Of a DNA stretch of 64,000 bases, positions 17,121 to 26,934 are shown piece by piece. The translations under genes and the position numbers were made by a program. Source of the DNA: Methanopyrus sp. SNP6 (GTDB taxonomy: Archaea > JAADCQ01 > Methanopyri > Methanopyrales > Methanopyraceae); contig NZ_CP019436.1 of the NCBI RefSeq assembly GCF_002201895.1, forward strand, positions 915,619 through 979,618, given 5' to 3'. The notes below the pieces were generated by a model. That model saw only the letters and a list, made by a program, of their open reading frames with translations. It did not search any database and was not told where the DNA came from. How positions within the stretch are numbered: position 1 is the first letter of the stretch; each line of letters starts with the position of its first letter.

Positions 17121-18914
17121 TTAGTACCCCGTGATACCCACTTTCTCTAGTACCGACTCCCTATCCTTGTAGAATTCGTGTATGAATTTCCCAACCTCCT
17201 TCACGTGCCTTATATTATTATCGACTAGGTAACTTAAGATCCGCTTACGTATCTCGATTTCGTGAAGTATTTCATCCATGCTCATTCCGGTTTTCTCCTG
17301 AATCTTCTTGAAGACCATGCTCGGTACTTCCGTACTCGTAACTTCATCAGTCTCCGGTTTCCACTCGAACACTGTGTTCAACTGTACGGTTTCTCCCTCC
17401 ATTCCAGCGATTTCAGAAATTTCTGTGATACGCCTAATTGAACCAGACCCACGCTGGAGAAACCTATTCTGCATTACTATGATATCGAGAGCAGGTATCA
17501 TGATGTTCGGGACGTTCATAGGTTCGTTGGTAAGTCTGGTAATAGTTTCACGGGCTGTGTTAGCGTGTAATGTTCCCATACAACCGTCGTGTCCCGTATT
17601 CATAGCGGTGAACAACGTGCGTGCTTCAGGACCTCGTACTTCTCCCACTATAATCCTGTCGGGTCGCTGTCTGAGTGTATTCTTCACGAGGTCGTCCATA
17701 GTAATTTCACCACGACCTTCTATGTTAGGTGGTTTAGTCGTCAACCGTACCCAATGCTCGTGGGGAAGCTGGAGCTCGAGGGTGTCCTCGATGGTGATCA
17801 CTCTCTCCTCTGGTGGTATGAAAATGCAGAGGCAGTTCAAGGTAGTGGTTTTACCGCTACCCGTACCTCCAGCGATCAGGATGTTAGCGCCGTATTCGAC
17901 GGCTAGCCACAAGTAAGCCGCGGCCTCATAGCTGAGCGTTCCGAACCTAATTATATCGGTTATCGTTAGCGGATCTTCCCTGAACTTACGGATTGTGAGT
18001 GTTGGGCCGTCTGGACTTACCGGGGGGATGGTAGCATTTACTCGGCTACCATCCGGTAAATGCGCGTCTAGAAGTGGGTTTTCACGGTCTATCCTCCTAC
18101 CTGACTCCCGTGATATCCTCTCTATCACCGTGCGAATCGAGCGTGAGTTGACACGGAAGTTACATAAACACATTCCATGATCGCGGTCGTACACGTAGAC
18201 GAAGCAATTCCTGGCGGTACCCCCGAGTACGACCTCTGGTACTACCATTATCTCCTCTAGGTTGTCGTCTTTCAACAGCGGGTGTATCTCCTTGTACCCA
18301 ACCATTTCGTACATGAGTAGGTGTGATAGATCGTCCCTTATAACTTCGAATTCCGGGTACTCTTCTAGCACTGCATCGAAGTTCTCTCTCACCAGCTCGA
18401 CGAACGCGTCTTCCCTCTCCTTGAGAGTAGTGTACTCTGTGGGATCGAAATCTATGTTCATCGACAGGATATCCTTGATCTCGTCGATGGCTTCTCTGAA
18501 TTTATCATCGTCTCGGACGTACGGCGGTGCTTGTGGTCCAAGGTGTTTCAGGACTTTCGTCCTGATACGCTCGAAGTTGTAGTACCGCTCGTACTCCTTC
18601 GATATATAAACAGGCACCGGTTGATCCGGATACTCCACGATCCTGCGAACGTCATCGTCGCACAGCGTCTTCCGTTCCTTCCCTTCCTCCTCCGCCGATT
18701 CGTGTACTTCCAGGACTTCTGCGGCCTCCTCGGACGGGAGTGGGGAGATCTTCGATTCCCCATCCTCGCGGTTCTTTTCACCGGTTTCGGTTTCTTTGAC
18801 GGTCTCGAGACCTTCCGACTTCGAACCTCCTTTCCCGAGTATATCTCGGAGTAAGTCGTCTTCCTCCAGACCTCCGATAAGGTCTTTGACGTTCCTCTTC
18901 CTGGGCACCCTCAT
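17121..18914 (-). CDS. tadA: GspE/TadA-type secretion ATPase
   Basis: The 597-residue product has an acidic, probably disordered N-terminus of about 90 residues, an N-terminal domain, and a VirB11-like ATPase core. Walker [10 protein letters not shown] lies at 349-357, an Asp box [13 protein letters not shown] follows near 375, Walker [12 protein letters not shown] comes next, and a His box MGTLHAN near 440. It should power pilus assembly together with the TadB- and TadC-like proteins directly downstream. Length and motif order fit archaeal TadA/FlaI ATPases. Confidence 0.9.
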   Translation of the reverse strand: MRVPRKRNVKDLIGGLEEDDLLRDILGKGGSKSEGLETVKETETGEKNREDGESKISPLPSEEAAEVLEVHESAEEEGKERKTLCDDDVRRIVEYPDQPVPVYISKEYERYYNFERIRTKVLKHLGPQAPPYVRDDDKFREAIDEIKDILSMNIDFDPTEYTTLKEREDAFVELVRENFDAVLEEYPEFEVIRDDLSHLLMYEMVGYKEIHPLLKDDNLEEIMVVPEVVLGGTARNCFVYVYDRDHGMCLCNFRVNSRSIRTVIERISRESGRRIDRENPLLDAHLPDGSRVNATIPPVSPDGPTLTIRKFREDPLTITDIIRFGTLSYEAAAYLWLAVEYGANILIAGGTGSGKTTTLNCLCIFIPPEERVITIEDTLELQLPHEHWVRLTTKPPNIEGRGEITMDDLVKNTLRQRPDRIIVGEVRGPEARTLFTAMNTGHDGCMGTLHANTARETITRLTNEPMNVPNIMIPALDIIVMQNRFLQRGSGSIRRITEISEIAGMEGETVQLNTVFEWKPETDEVTSTEVPSMVFKKIQEKTGMSMDEILHEIEIRKRILSYLVDNNIRHVKEVGKFIHEFYKDRESVLEKVGITGY

Positions 18915-18929
18915 AACCTCCTTCCGGTG

Positions 18930-20687
18930 TTATAACTCTAGGTCCTCGAGTAAGTCGTCCAAGTCCTCGACTTCCTCCGTCTCCTCCTCCACTATACTTG
19001 TATCTCCGTCTACTTTTCCGGTTTCTGGTTCTATCCTCTCGCCCTCGGTGGTGTCCTCACTACCTTCACCTCCCATGAGTCCTTCCATCGTCGTGGCCTC
19101 CGCGAGGATCGAGGCTCGAAACGTGCCCACTACCTCGACATCGGCGAACTCTACACCACTCTCGCGTAGAAGACTGATGAACCGGGTGGGTGTAGTCCCC
19201 TCCAAGTCCACGTACACGTCGGAACCCAGGGTCGAGACGGTACGAACTCCTGGAATCTTTTCGATCTCGCTCACATCCTCTTCGGCAACACCTTTCACCA
19301 CTACTGTCGTTACCGGGATTTCCGTTTCCTCGGTGCCGAACTTGTCGAGGTCCGCACCCTTACGCTGCAGGGTCAACGCGATGTGCTTCTTCAACGCCTT
19401 CTCGACGATTTCGCCATCGATGACGTCCTTCCCTTCTTGGATGCGGATCGCCTGGGCGAGCTGCGCGATGTCTCGAGCGTAGGCGAACGTGGGTTTCAAT
19501 CCCCAACCTCCTTCTTCCTCGGGCGTGAACGCCCGGCGGTAGGTTGCTAGGGCGTCTTCGGTGTACTCCTCTCCCATATCCTCTAACCGTCTCCTGAACA
19601 GTTTCACCGCTTCTTCCAAAGGTGGGTGGGATAGGTGTACGAACAGTGGAGCACGACGCAAATGGGCCTCGTCGAACACCGTGATCGGTAAGTTCGTCGA
19701 GAAAGCCGCGATGAAGTCGCAGAACACTTCGACCGCAGTACCGCCGACGTGGATTATATCCTTCTTGTTCTCCATCGGTACGATCAATCTGTTCAGGATA
19801 GCGATATGCGAGTCCCTCTGACGCCCCACGTCGTCCACTAAGAACACTCCACCGTGGGCCTTGACGTGTGGAGGTACCTCGTAAACACCTTTATCCGCGT
19901 CATATCGGCCTTGGAGGTCTTCTAGGGTGAGTTCCGCTCCCGTGAACACGAACGGGGCGTGTATCTTCACCCACCGCTCGTCCCCCGGTTGCTCCCGCCT
20001 GGGTCTCGGCTCGTGGAAGTCCGGATCGTATAGTTGTAATACGCTACCAGCAACGTACACGGCTTTCGGGATCACGATTGGTGGCAGTAGTTTCGCCATG
20101 CGACTGAGTGTGAACGTCTTTCCCGTACCTGGGGGTCCGAAAACGATGATGCCTCTACCGCTGGTCGCCGAGAGGTAGTACGTCCGCTTGGCTTCCTCGG
20201 CCCCTATCACGTCGTGGAAAGCGTACTCGTACACCTCTTCTGGTATCTCGATCGGGTATCGTCCCTCGACTTGATCACCCACGACCTCCCGGTACATCTC
20301 GTAAGGTACTGGACACACACCAATGTACGGGTCCTCTCTCATGATGTCCGCGGCCAACTCACGTCCCTTGGGAGTCACGTCGAAAGTCGTGTTCTGGAAC
20401 ATTGGACCTCCTCCAGCGTGACCCACCAGCTTACGATCTTGAAGTTCGTCGACTATGTCCTCTAGTATCGGGATCGGAATCCTAGTAATCTCGTAGATTT
20501 CCCTACCGCTCACCGGCCCCCTATCCGCGATGACTTTGAGTACGAGGTTTTCGATGTACTCCTCGGGTAATCCCAGATCCTCGATAGATTTTGGTTTAAC
20601 CAACGACTCCACTACTTCGACTATTTCCGGCCGGTTATAGTATTCCTCTACAGCTTCCAAGATTTCGGGCGGTAAATCTTCAGCCAA
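18930..20687 (-). CDS. AAA+ ATPase with N-terminal winged-helix region, pilus operon
   Basis: A 585-residue protein. Residues 30-110 look like a winged-helix domain (RGPVSGREIYEITRIP, then VTPKGRELA). The AAA+ core has Walker A GPPGTGKT at 184-191, Walker B GVFLVDDVGR and an extended beta-strand insert between them. The last 60 residues are almost all acidic. TTG at 20687 has a GGGGTGAGAG Shine-Dalgarno tract. It leads the operon just ahead of the GspE-like ATPase. The precise family is unclear; it could be an assembly chaperone, a partner ATPase or a regulator. MoxR- or RavA-like proteins are the nearest by feel. Confidence 0.7.
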   Translation of the reverse strand: MAEDLPPEILEAVEEYYNRPEIVEVVESLVKPKSIEDLGLPEEYIENLVLKVIADRGPVSGREIYEITRIPIPILEDIVDELQDRKLVGHAGGGPMFQNTTFDVTPKGRELAADIMREDPYIGVCPVPYEMYREVVGDQVEGRYPIEIPEEVYEYAFHDVIGAEEAKRTYYLSATSGRGIIVFGPPGTGKTFTLSRMAKLLPPIVIPKAVYVAGSVLQLYDPDFHEPRPRREQPGDERWVKIHAPFVFTGAELTLEDLQGRYDADKGVYEVPPHVKAHGGVFLVDDVGRQRDSHIAILNRLIVPMENKKDIIHVGGTAVEVFCDFIAAFSTNLPITVFDEAHLRRAPLFVHLSHPPLEEAVKLFRRRLEDMGEEYTEDALATYRRAFTPEEEGGWGLKPTFAYARDIAQLAQAIRIQEGKDVIDGEIVEKALKKHIALTLQRKGADLDKFGTEETEIPVTTVVVKGVAEEDVSEIEKIPGVRTVSTLGSDVYVDLEGTTPTRFISLLRESGVEFADVEVVGTFRASILAEATTMEGLMGGEGSEDTTEGERIEPETGKVDGDTSIVEEETEEVEDLDDLLEDLEL

Positions 20688-20871
20688 CGTCTCTCACCCC
20701 CGTGTGACCGGCGCCTATGCGACCAATCCCGGCATCATACACTCGTAGTGAGAAATCCTTTTCGAAAACTTCCAATCGGGGCTCCGTCACCTTAGACCGC
20801 CGGAGCAGCTCTCCCCTAAGTCTCTCCCGCGGGAACGACTCGAGTCGAGGGGATCCGGACCAAACGTTCAT
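20680..20871 (-). CDS. Possible small protein, 63 aa
   Basis: An ATG-started frame overlaps the start of the AAA+ gene by 8 bases and could be the first cistron of the pilus operon. Two A/T-rich TATA-like boxes lie 30-55 bases upstream (about 20902-20926), consistent with a short leader. The sequence is basic in its first half, with no domain, signal or cysteine. It could equally be an untranslated leader. No function proposed. Confidence 0.3.
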   Translation of the reverse strand: MNVWSGSPRLESFPRERLRGELLRRSKVTEPRLEVFEKDFSLRVYDAGIGRIGAGHTGVRDVG

Positions 20872-21034
20872 CTCGAGCTTCCGACGCAGCCTTCCACCCT
20901 ATTTCATTAAGTATCCTCATTATGCCACCATTCCCATGAGAACCGGAGCGTACGGTAGTTATCGCGTCCCGAGCTCCCCAGTCCCAGGAACTCACGGTTC
21001 CCTTTTCGTTGCGATCATCGTAACGATTTCCGGT

Positions 21035-21124
21035 TGGTGCGGGGGCCGGGATTTGAACCCGGGACGGCCCTACGGCCACGGGATCCTAAGTCCCGCCCCT
21101 TTGACCAGGCTCGGGCGCCCCCGC
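21035..21124 (-). tRNA. tRNA-Leu (TAG) with C at position 8
   Basis: A class II tRNA on the minus strand: acceptor GCGGGGG/CCCCCGC, anticodon stem CGGGA/TCCCG with loop CTTAGGA (anticodon TAG), long variable arm around TGGCCGTAGGGCCG, T arm with GGGTTCAAATCCC, discriminator A73 and encoded CCA. Position 8 is C (plus-strand base 21117 is g), as in tRNA-Asp of this window. It reads CUN leucine codons. Confidence 0.95.
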
Positions 21125-21154
21125 TCCGTCCACAACTTGCCCACATCCCCAGAC

Positions 21155-21162
21155 CTTATTAA
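21155..21162 (-). promoter_or_regulatory. TATA box for tRNA-Leu
   Basis: Minus-strand TTAATAAG within AAAGTTAATAAGG lies 31-38 bases before the tRNA 5' end, and sits just after the stop codon of the upstream membrane-protein gene. Confidence 0.55.
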
Positions 21163-21171
21163 CTTTGCTCC

Positions 21172-22413
21172 CTATTCGCGCTTCCTGCTCGTCAACGGTG
21201 GCTCGTAACCTCGCCAGTCCATGTCGTACGGGGTAACCCGGGCCGGTACCTTATCCACCTCGTAGTACAACCAAGCCTCGAAAGGTGGGTCCCCTTCTCC
21301 CCACGGTCTACCGTGCTTGAGGTTCTTCAGAACCACCGGCTTCATGAATTTCCAATCCGGATACTTCTCCCAGAACTCCTTCGACGGTTCAACTGAAAAT
21401 TTCAGCGCCAGTGAAAATATCACCAGTGAGGATATCGCCATAGATACTGCGCACCTCTTCTCGTACCACAGAGGTGAGGTGACGACCAAATAAGGAGGAC
21501 CGAGTCTTTTAACCACGAGGCCCGCAGACGTGTATGCTACGCCGACTAATTTTAACTTCAACGAGCGTCTCTCCGTTAACATCCCAGATATCACCGGTGA
21601 TACTATCAACATATACCATAATACAGCGGCCATCTCGAAATTACCCGGCGGTCTCCATTCCGATACTACCCCCAATAATTTCGAGATCAAACCAGGATTA
21701 TGGTAAACTAGTAAGCCATGTGATGCACTAATGTTCGGGTCAGGGATCGCGATCGTTATTGCGGCTCCGATCACGAAGGCTTTCCAAACTATTAGGAAAG
21801 TTTTCCTTCGATCGGGTGAGACATCCGGGATCAGTACGAACAGTACTGCTAGCGGAAGAATTTCTAACCACCCATCGTAGAACAATCCTGTAATAGCTCC
21901 GAGACACGTAGCGAGCGCTATCTCACTCCTACTGATTTTCCCGACTACTAGCGATTTAGCCAAGAGTGTCCCGAACACTGGGTACGTGAGTAGGCAAATC
22001 GTCCGTTTGCCTCCTAAGAAGTAACTGTAGTGTATCGTGTAAGTGGTAGTTAAAATCCATGGGATTACGGAACCCATCCTCGGCTCTATCAGGAACGACA
22101 GAATTGACCCCAGGAATCCGAACGCTAACGCGATTAGGAATCTGTAGTCGCTTTTCGGTCCACCTTTCGGATTTATGACCAGCGAACATAGTGGGATTAT
22201 CGGGCTTCGGTAAATGAATTGTGGTTCGTCCTTACGCCACCAGCTGACTTTCGGATAATCTCCGTGTTCCGAATAGTATTTCGCTATGAACCCGTAATAG
22301 AACCAATCGCAAGTAGGCGTTGGATAGAGGTAACTGAGGTATGTGGACGTGGAGAAAACCGAAACACCCGAGATCAGTAGTAGGAGCCTGAAACGGTAGC
22401 CATCCCGAATCAT
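21172..22413 (-). CDS. Polytopic membrane protein, unknown function, 413 aa
   Basis: An integral membrane protein with roughly nine or ten hydrophobic segments between residues 8 and 345 and a hydrophilic C-terminus of about 70 residues. A short loop after the first helix reads CDWFYYGFIAKYY. The overall layout (acidic/aromatic first external loop, many helices, soluble end) recalls GT-C glycosyltransferases, but I see no decisive motif. It is more AT-rich than the genes around it. ATG at 22413; aspS ends 10 bases upstream of it, so co-transcription is possible. Confidence 0.6.
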   Translation of the reverse strand: MIRDGYRFRLLLLISGVSVFSTSTYLSYLYPTPTCDWFYYGFIAKYYSEHGDYPKVSWWRKDEPQFIYRSPIIPLCSLVINPKGGPKSDYRFLIALAFGFLGSILSFLIEPRMGSVIPWILTTTYTIHYSYFLGGKRTICLLTYPVFGTLLAKSLVVGKISRSEIALATCLGAITGLFYDGWLEILPLAVLFVLIPDVSPDRRKTFLIVWKAFVIGAAITIAIPDPNISASHGLLVYHNPGLISKLLGVVSEWRPPGNFEMAAVLWYMLIVSPVISGMLTERRSLKLKLVGVAYTSAGLVVKRLGPPYLVVTSPLWYEKRCAVSMAISSLVIFSLALKFSVEPSKEFWEKYPDWKFMKPVVLKNLKHGRPWGEGDPPFEAWLYYEVDKVPARVTPYDMDWRGYEPPLTSRKRE

Positions 22414-22423
22414 CGCGTTACCC

Positions 22424-23719
22424 TCATGGATGTAAGCGTTTGCGGTCCCGCGGGAACAGGGTTACTTCACGGATGTTCTCGGCATCCGTGATAGTCATCA
22501 AGGTGCGCTCCAGTCCGAGTCCCCACCCACCGTGCGGCGGCATACCGTATTTGAAAGATTCGAGATAGTATTTGAAGTCCGCCGGGTTCAGTCCTTGCTC
22601 CTCTATCTGTCGGACGAGCACGTCGTAACGGTGTTCTCGCTGGGCTCCGGAGGCGAGCTCCAATCCCTTATACATTAAGTCGAACGCTGTCGTCACCTCG
22701 TCGTCCTTGGCCATGGTGTAGAACGGCCTAATCTCCTTCGGCCATTCGGTTATGAAGAACGGTTCTTCGAAGATTTCCCCGAGTTTGCGTTCGGCTTCGG
22801 TCGGTAGGTCCTCACCCCACTCGACCTCGATACCGTGGTCAGACAGTAGATTCAGAGCCTCCTCGTACGTTATACGTTCGAACGGTACCTCCAGCTCTGG
22901 CAACTCCTGATTCAACACCTTGAGCTCCCTCTCACACTCTTCTCGCACTTTCCGGAAGATGTGCGCCAGGAGCTTCTCGAGCACCCGCATTACGTCTTCC
23001 TCGCTCTCGATGAACGACATCTCGATGTCCACTGAGATGGCCTCGTTGAGGTGCCGCCGCGTGTTATGTTCCTCCGCGCGGAAGATTGGACCTATCTCGT
23101 AAACGCGCTCGAATCCTGCGGCCATGAGCATCTGTTTGTAGAGCTGTGGACTCTGCGCTAAGTACGCGTCCCTCTCGAAGTACACCACTGGGAACAGCTC
23201 TGTACCACCTTCCGTCGCCGAGGCGATTATCTTCGGCGTGTGAACCTCGATGAACCCGCGCTCCTCGAGGAACTCCCGGATCGCTGAGGTCACCACGTTT
23301 CTGATCTTGAAGATCGCTTGGGGTTCCTCGCGACGGAGATCTAGTATCCGTGCGTCGAGTCTGGTATCTAGGTCAGCATCCACCTTACCGGTCGGATCCA
23401 AGGGCAGGTGCGTGTTCGACTTCGATAGCACCTCGATGCGCCGCGGGATGATCTCGACGCCTCTGGGGGCCTTCTCGTTCGCCTGGACGATACCCTCGAC
23501 ACGGATTACCGATTCCTTGGTGAGCTTCGGTACCTTCTCGAACGTCTCCTTCGGTACCTTCTGCCTCGGAAGCGTCAGCTGTACGATCCCAGTACGATCG
23601 CGCAGGAGTACGAATTTGATCCCGCCTAAGTCCCTCACCTCGTGGACCCAGCCCGCCAATCTCACTTCTTCCCCGTCCCGCTCGGGAGTGACGTCTGCAG
23701 TATACGCGTCCTTGAGCAT
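22424..23719 (-). CDS. aspS: Aspartyl-tRNA synthetase, probably non-discriminating
   Basis: This class IIb synthetase charges tRNA-Asp. It has an N-terminal OB-fold anticodon domain (about 15-105) and a catalytic core. Motif 2 is near FRAEEHNTRRHLNEA and motif 3 is GWGLGLERTLM near the end. ATG at 23719 is preferred because a GGGGTG tract precedes it by six bases; GTG at 23728 is possible. Counting from 23728, His29 and Pro88 occupy the positions that I recall as Trp26 and Lys85 in the discriminating Thermococcus enzyme. That suggests it also charges tRNA-Asn, with GatCAB amidation afterwards. Confidence 0.94.
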   Translation of the reverse strand: MLKDAYTADVTPERDGEEVRLAGWVHEVRDLGGIKFVLLRDRTGIVQLTLPRQKVPKETFEKVPKLTKESVIRVEGIVQANEKAPRGVEIIPRRIEVLSKSNTHLPLDPTGKVDADLDTRLDARILDLRREEPQAIFKIRNVVTSAIREFLEERGFIEVHTPKIIASATEGGTELFPVVYFERDAYLAQSPQLYKQMLMAAGFERVYEIGPIFRAEEHNTRRHLNEAISVDIEMSFIESEEDVMRVLEKLLAHIFRKVREECERELKVLNQELPELEVPFERITYEEALNLLSDHGIEVEWGEDLPTEAERKLGEIFEEPFFITEWPKEIRPFYTMAKDDEVTTAFDLMYKGLELASGAQREHRYDVLVRQIEEQGLNPADFKYYLESFKYGMPPHGGWGLGLERTLMTITDAENIREVTLFPRDRKRLHP

Positions 23720-23762
23720 TTTCCACACCCCAGTCCGCGCGCATGGCTACTCTTAAGAACCC

Positions 23763-25058
23763 TCAGGACCTGCGCACCTTCACCGCCTCCGCGTGGTTCG
23801 GTAGTCCCTCACACTCGGCCAGCTCCTCTACGATCGGAGCGAGGTACTCCACGTCCCCCTCCCGTAACTGCTGGATCGGGATAATCTTCACGAAGTCCCA
23901 CGTGCCTAGAGCACCCCTGGCCCGTGCGAACCCGCCGGTCGGTAGCACGTGGTTGGGACCCGTGGCGTAGTCCCCGAACGGCACCGCGGTCAAGTGACCC
24001 AGGAAGACGGTGCCCGCGTTTTCCACGCCCTGTAACAACTCCTCCGGGTTCTCTACGCACAGCTGTAGGTGCTCCGGTGCGTACCGGTTGGCCAATCGGA
24101 CGCACTCCTCTAGGGAGTCGAGTACGACTATCCATCCGTTCCTGTCGAGCGCCTTCAGGACTACCTCCTCACGCTCTATCCCCGCGTCCAGTAACTCCTC
24201 GATACGTTCCTTCACGGCACGGGCTATCTCCTCCGAGTCGGTGGCCAGTACCGCCGCGGCGTTTGGATCGTGTTCCGCCTGGGCGATGAGGTCCCGTGCC
24301 AGCCAGTCCGGGTCGGCCGAGTCGTCCGCTATAACGAACACTTCGGAGGGACCCGCCGGCATGTCCACGTCGGTTAGCCCTCTTGAGTATGCTAGGAGCT
24401 TAGCCGCTGTCACGTAGACGTTCCCAGGACCCACGATCTTGTCGACTCGGGGTACCGCCTCGGTTCCCGTGGCCATCGCCGCGATGGCTTGCGCACCGCC
24501 GACCCGATAGACAGCGTCCGCGCCGGCTATCTCAGCCGCCACCAGCACCTCCGGTGAGGCACGTATGTCGTTGTCCACTGGAGGCGTACACACTATCACC
24601 TCGCGACATCCCGCGACGCGTGCCGGTATTACGGTCATGAGGGCTGTCGACGGATAGGACGCGCGTCCGCCGGGAACGTAGCATCCTACTCTCGGAACGG
24701 GTCGGAATGTGAGACCACACTCCGTCCCCTCCACGTCGAAGGTTATCCTGTCCACGCGGGGTAGGGACTTCCTGTGAAACTCTTCGATACGGTGGGCCGC
24801 CTCCTCGAGCGCCTCCACGGTACGCTCGTCCACGAGCTCACGGGCGACCTCGAAATCGTCTTCGGATACCCGGAGGTCCTCGGCCTCTAGCTCGATCCCG
24901 TCGAACCGTTCGGTGTATTCCAGCAGCGCCTCGTCACCTCGTTCGACTACGTTCTCGAAGATCCGCTCGACGTCGGATAAGACTCCCGTCACGTCCATCT
25001 CCGACCTGCGCAGGACGCGTTCCAGCTCTTCCTCTTCAGGTCGCACCAGCAGCCTCAT
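23763..25058 (-). CDS. hisD: Histidinol dehydrogenase
   Basis: HisD performs the last two NAD-dependent oxidations of histidine biosynthesis, histidinol to histidine, as a zinc homodimer. The 431-residue product shows VGCYVPGGRASYPST, the AGPSEVFVIAD segment, and the C-terminal YAPEHLQL region with the active-site Glu-His pair. ATG at 25058 overlaps the upstream gene by 23 bases. The open frame reaches 25229, but that extension is antisense-like serine-rich sequence and antecedes the conserved start. No other his genes are near. Confidence 0.95.
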   Translation of the reverse strand: MRLLVRPEEEELERVLRRSEMDVTGVLSDVERIFENVVERGDEALLEYTERFDGIELEAEDLRVSEDDFEVARELVDERTVEALEEAAHRIEEFHRKSLPRVDRITFDVEGTECGLTFRPVPRVGCYVPGGRASYPSTALMTVIPARVAGCREVIVCTPPVDNDIRASPEVLVAAEIAGADAVYRVGGAQAIAAMATGTEAVPRVDKIVGPGNVYVTAAKLLAYSRGLTDVDMPAGPSEVFVIADDSADPDWLARDLIAQAEHDPNAAAVLATDSEEIARAVKERIEELLDAGIEREEVVLKALDRNGWIVVLDSLEECVRLANRYAPEHLQLCVENPEELLQGVENAGTVFLGHLTAVPFGDYATGPNHVLPTGGFARARGALGTWDFVKIIPIQQLREGDVEYLAPIVEELAECEGLPNHAEAVKVRRS

Positions 25059-25800
25059 CGGCCAACACCCGCAGTCGCTCTCGGATGTGGTCCAGAACTC
25101 GGGCCAGCACGCGCCCGTTATCGTACTCTCGGAGCACATACCTCGCACGATCTTGGTCCATCCTCTCGTACTCCCGCGCGATCTTTCGGACGCAGCGCAC
25201 GACGTTGTCGACGATGGTGATATCGGCACTACGAGCTGTGCGGGAGAGTGGGTTCAAGTCTATGGCCACTACGGTCTTTCCGAGTTCCTTCAGGGCGTTG
25301 GTCCGGTCCCCATCTTCCAGGGGTACCAGAACCACATCCGCCCGATGGATCCCACGGTCGTCGACCACGGCTCGAGGAGAGGACAGGTTCGGGAGCCTGA
25401 CGAGATGCTCCGGATCGACGCCTAACACCCTGTCGGCTCCGGCCTCCTTAAGGACCTTGGCGATCTTCTTCACTCGATCTTCCGTCCTGTGGAACAAGTT
25501 CACTTCGAGCGGGGCACCGGTGACCTCGGAGAGCTCTACGAGATCCTCTGAGCACAGGGCGGCGGTGTTCCCGTTCACCGATATCACAGGGTGTTCAGCG
25601 AGCTTGAACGCGGCTGCCGCCGCCTTGATCGCTTCCCGGACAGGCGGAATGGTTTTCTCACCGATTAAGTAGTCGAACGCCTCGCCCCTGCCTTGGGCGA
25701 TCATTCCTTGAGGTACCACGTATCCATCTTCGAAGCCCTGCACGAGGCGCTCACGGATCTTCAACACCTCCGCCCTCGGGTGATCTGGTGGTATCTTCAC
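25036..25800 (-). CDS. 4-phosphopantoate-beta-alanine ligase
   Basis: This archaeal enzyme joins phosphopantoate and beta-alanine to phosphopantothenate with ATP, replacing bacterial pantothenate synthetase and kinase. Recognised by its N-terminus IPPDHPRAEVLKIRERL, the VPQGMIAQGRGEAFDYLIG block, VNGNTAAL, and the VVDDRGIHRADVVLVPLEDGD region. The size is 254 residues, near the family norm. The next gene downstream is hisD and the next upstream is coaBC, which takes the product onward. Pantoate kinase, the preceding step, is at 46617. Confidence 0.92.
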   Translation of the reverse strand: MKIPPDHPRAEVLKIRERLVQGFEDGYVVPQGMIAQGRGEAFDYLIGEKTIPPVREAIKAAAAAFKLAEHPVISVNGNTAALCSEDLVELSEVTGAPLEVNLFHRTEDRVKKIAKVLKEAGADRVLGVDPEHLVRLPNLSSPRAVVDDRGIHRADVVLVPLEDGDRTNALKELGKTVVAIDLNPLSRTARSADITIVDNVVRCVRKIAREYERMDQDRARYVLREYDNGRVLARVLDHIRERLRVLADEAAGAT

Positions 25801-25806
25801 CCGCGG

Positions 25807-26934
25807 TCACCCCGGAGCACGGAGCAATTTCGAGAGGGCGTCTACCAACTTCTTGGCTAGCTCCCGCTTGTCCCCTCTCACTCGTTCGATGACCTCGCCG
25901 TTTCCGTCCAATATCCACCACTCCGATTCCTCGGCACCGGCTGTTTCCGGAGGGTTGGCGACGACGAGTTCACACGGAACTTCGTCCAGAAGCCGTCGGG
26001 CTCCCCTCACCGGCTCGGGATCTAGCTTGAACGCCACCCTAACTCCGTCGAAATCCGGAAACACTTCTCTTACTATTTTCTCGGTGGGGATCAGACGGAT
26101 TTCGTGCTCACGTCGCGAGTCCAGCTTCCCGTCGGCGCGCTTCGCCGGTCGAAAGTCCGACGGTGCCGCCGCCATCACGATAGCGTCCGCGTCGTCGACC
26201 CTACTCACGACCTTCTCGAGCATTTCACGGGTTGTTTCCACCTCCACGCGCTCATCCGTCGGAGGCGGATCTACCCGGAGCGGTCCGTGGATAAACACGA
26301 CTTCGGCCCCACGCGCACGAAGCTCGCGGCATATCTCACACGCCGTCCGTCCCGAGCTCCGGTTGGTGATCACCCGAACATTGTCCAACGGCTCCATCGT
26401 CGGCCCTCCGGTAACCAAAATCCTGAAACCCGATAGCTCCCCCTCCACGGCTTTCACTATCTCCCCTATTGAGGCCAGCTTCGCTTTCCCCTCCTCGATC
26501 ACGGGCCCCACGACGATGACTCCCATCTTCTCCAGTCGGCGTAGGATCTCTCGAGCCGGTGGTGACCGGTACATGTGTAAGGACATCGCGGGGGCGACGA
26601 CTAATCGTTTCCCGGCCCCTAACGATGTCAAGGCCGTGAGGGGGACGGGGGCATCTGCTACCCCGTGCACGATCTTGGCAAGGGTGTTCAGCGTGGCCGG
26701 CACTACCACCACCACGTCGGCCCACTCGGCCAGCTCCACGTGCTCCGCCCGTGATGTGAGTCGTGGGACGACATCCTCGGCCGCGAATCCCAGTGCGTCC
26801 TCACCCACGAACCTCAGGGCTTCCTCCGACGTAACGACCCGTACGCGATGACCCCGACGTGTCAGTTCCCGGCATACGTCCGGGGCGCGATATGCGGCTA
26901 CGCTACCCGTCACGCATACGACCACGTTAGCCAA
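25807..26934 (-). CDS. coaBC: Bifunctional CoaBC (phosphopantothenoylcysteine synthetase/decarboxylase)
   Basis: CoaBC adds cysteine to phosphopantothenate and decarboxylates the product to phosphopantetheine for coenzyme A. The N-terminal FMN flavoprotein domain (1-180) opens VVVCVTGSVAAYRAPD and has the active-site His-like ELAEWADV and PAMSLHMY segments. The C-terminal ligase domain (about 185-375) has ITNRSSGRTACEI and AAAPSDFRP. The start is TTG 26934 behind a strong GGAGGTGA; it overlaps the KH gene by 8 bases. Confidence 0.94.
   Translation of the reverse strand: MANVVVCVTGSVAAYRAPDVCRELTRRGHRVRVVTSEEALRFVGEDALGFAAEDVVPRLTSRAEHVELAEWADVVVVVPATLNTLAKIVHGVADAPVPLTALTSLGAGKRLVVAPAMSLHMYRSPPAREILRRLEKMGVIVVGPVIEEGKAKLASIGEIVKAVEGELSGFRILVTGGPTMEPLDNVRVITNRSSGRTACEICRELRARGAEVVFIHGPLRVDPPPTDERVEVETTREMLEKVVSRVDDADAIVMAAAPSDFRPAKRADGKLDSRREHEIRLIPTEKIVREVFPDFDGVRVAFKLDPEPVRGARRLLDEVPCELVVANPPETAGAEESEWWILDGNGEVIERVRGDKRELAKKLVDALSKLLRAPG

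Noticed and set aside
20717-21208. Plus-strand frame of 163 codons
   Set aside because: It runs antisense through tRNA-Leu and has serine/proline-rich shadow composition.
25059-25229. N-terminal extension of hisD
   Set aside because: The extension overlaps the phosphopantoate ligase out of frame and has no HisD similarity; ATG 25058 fits the family length.
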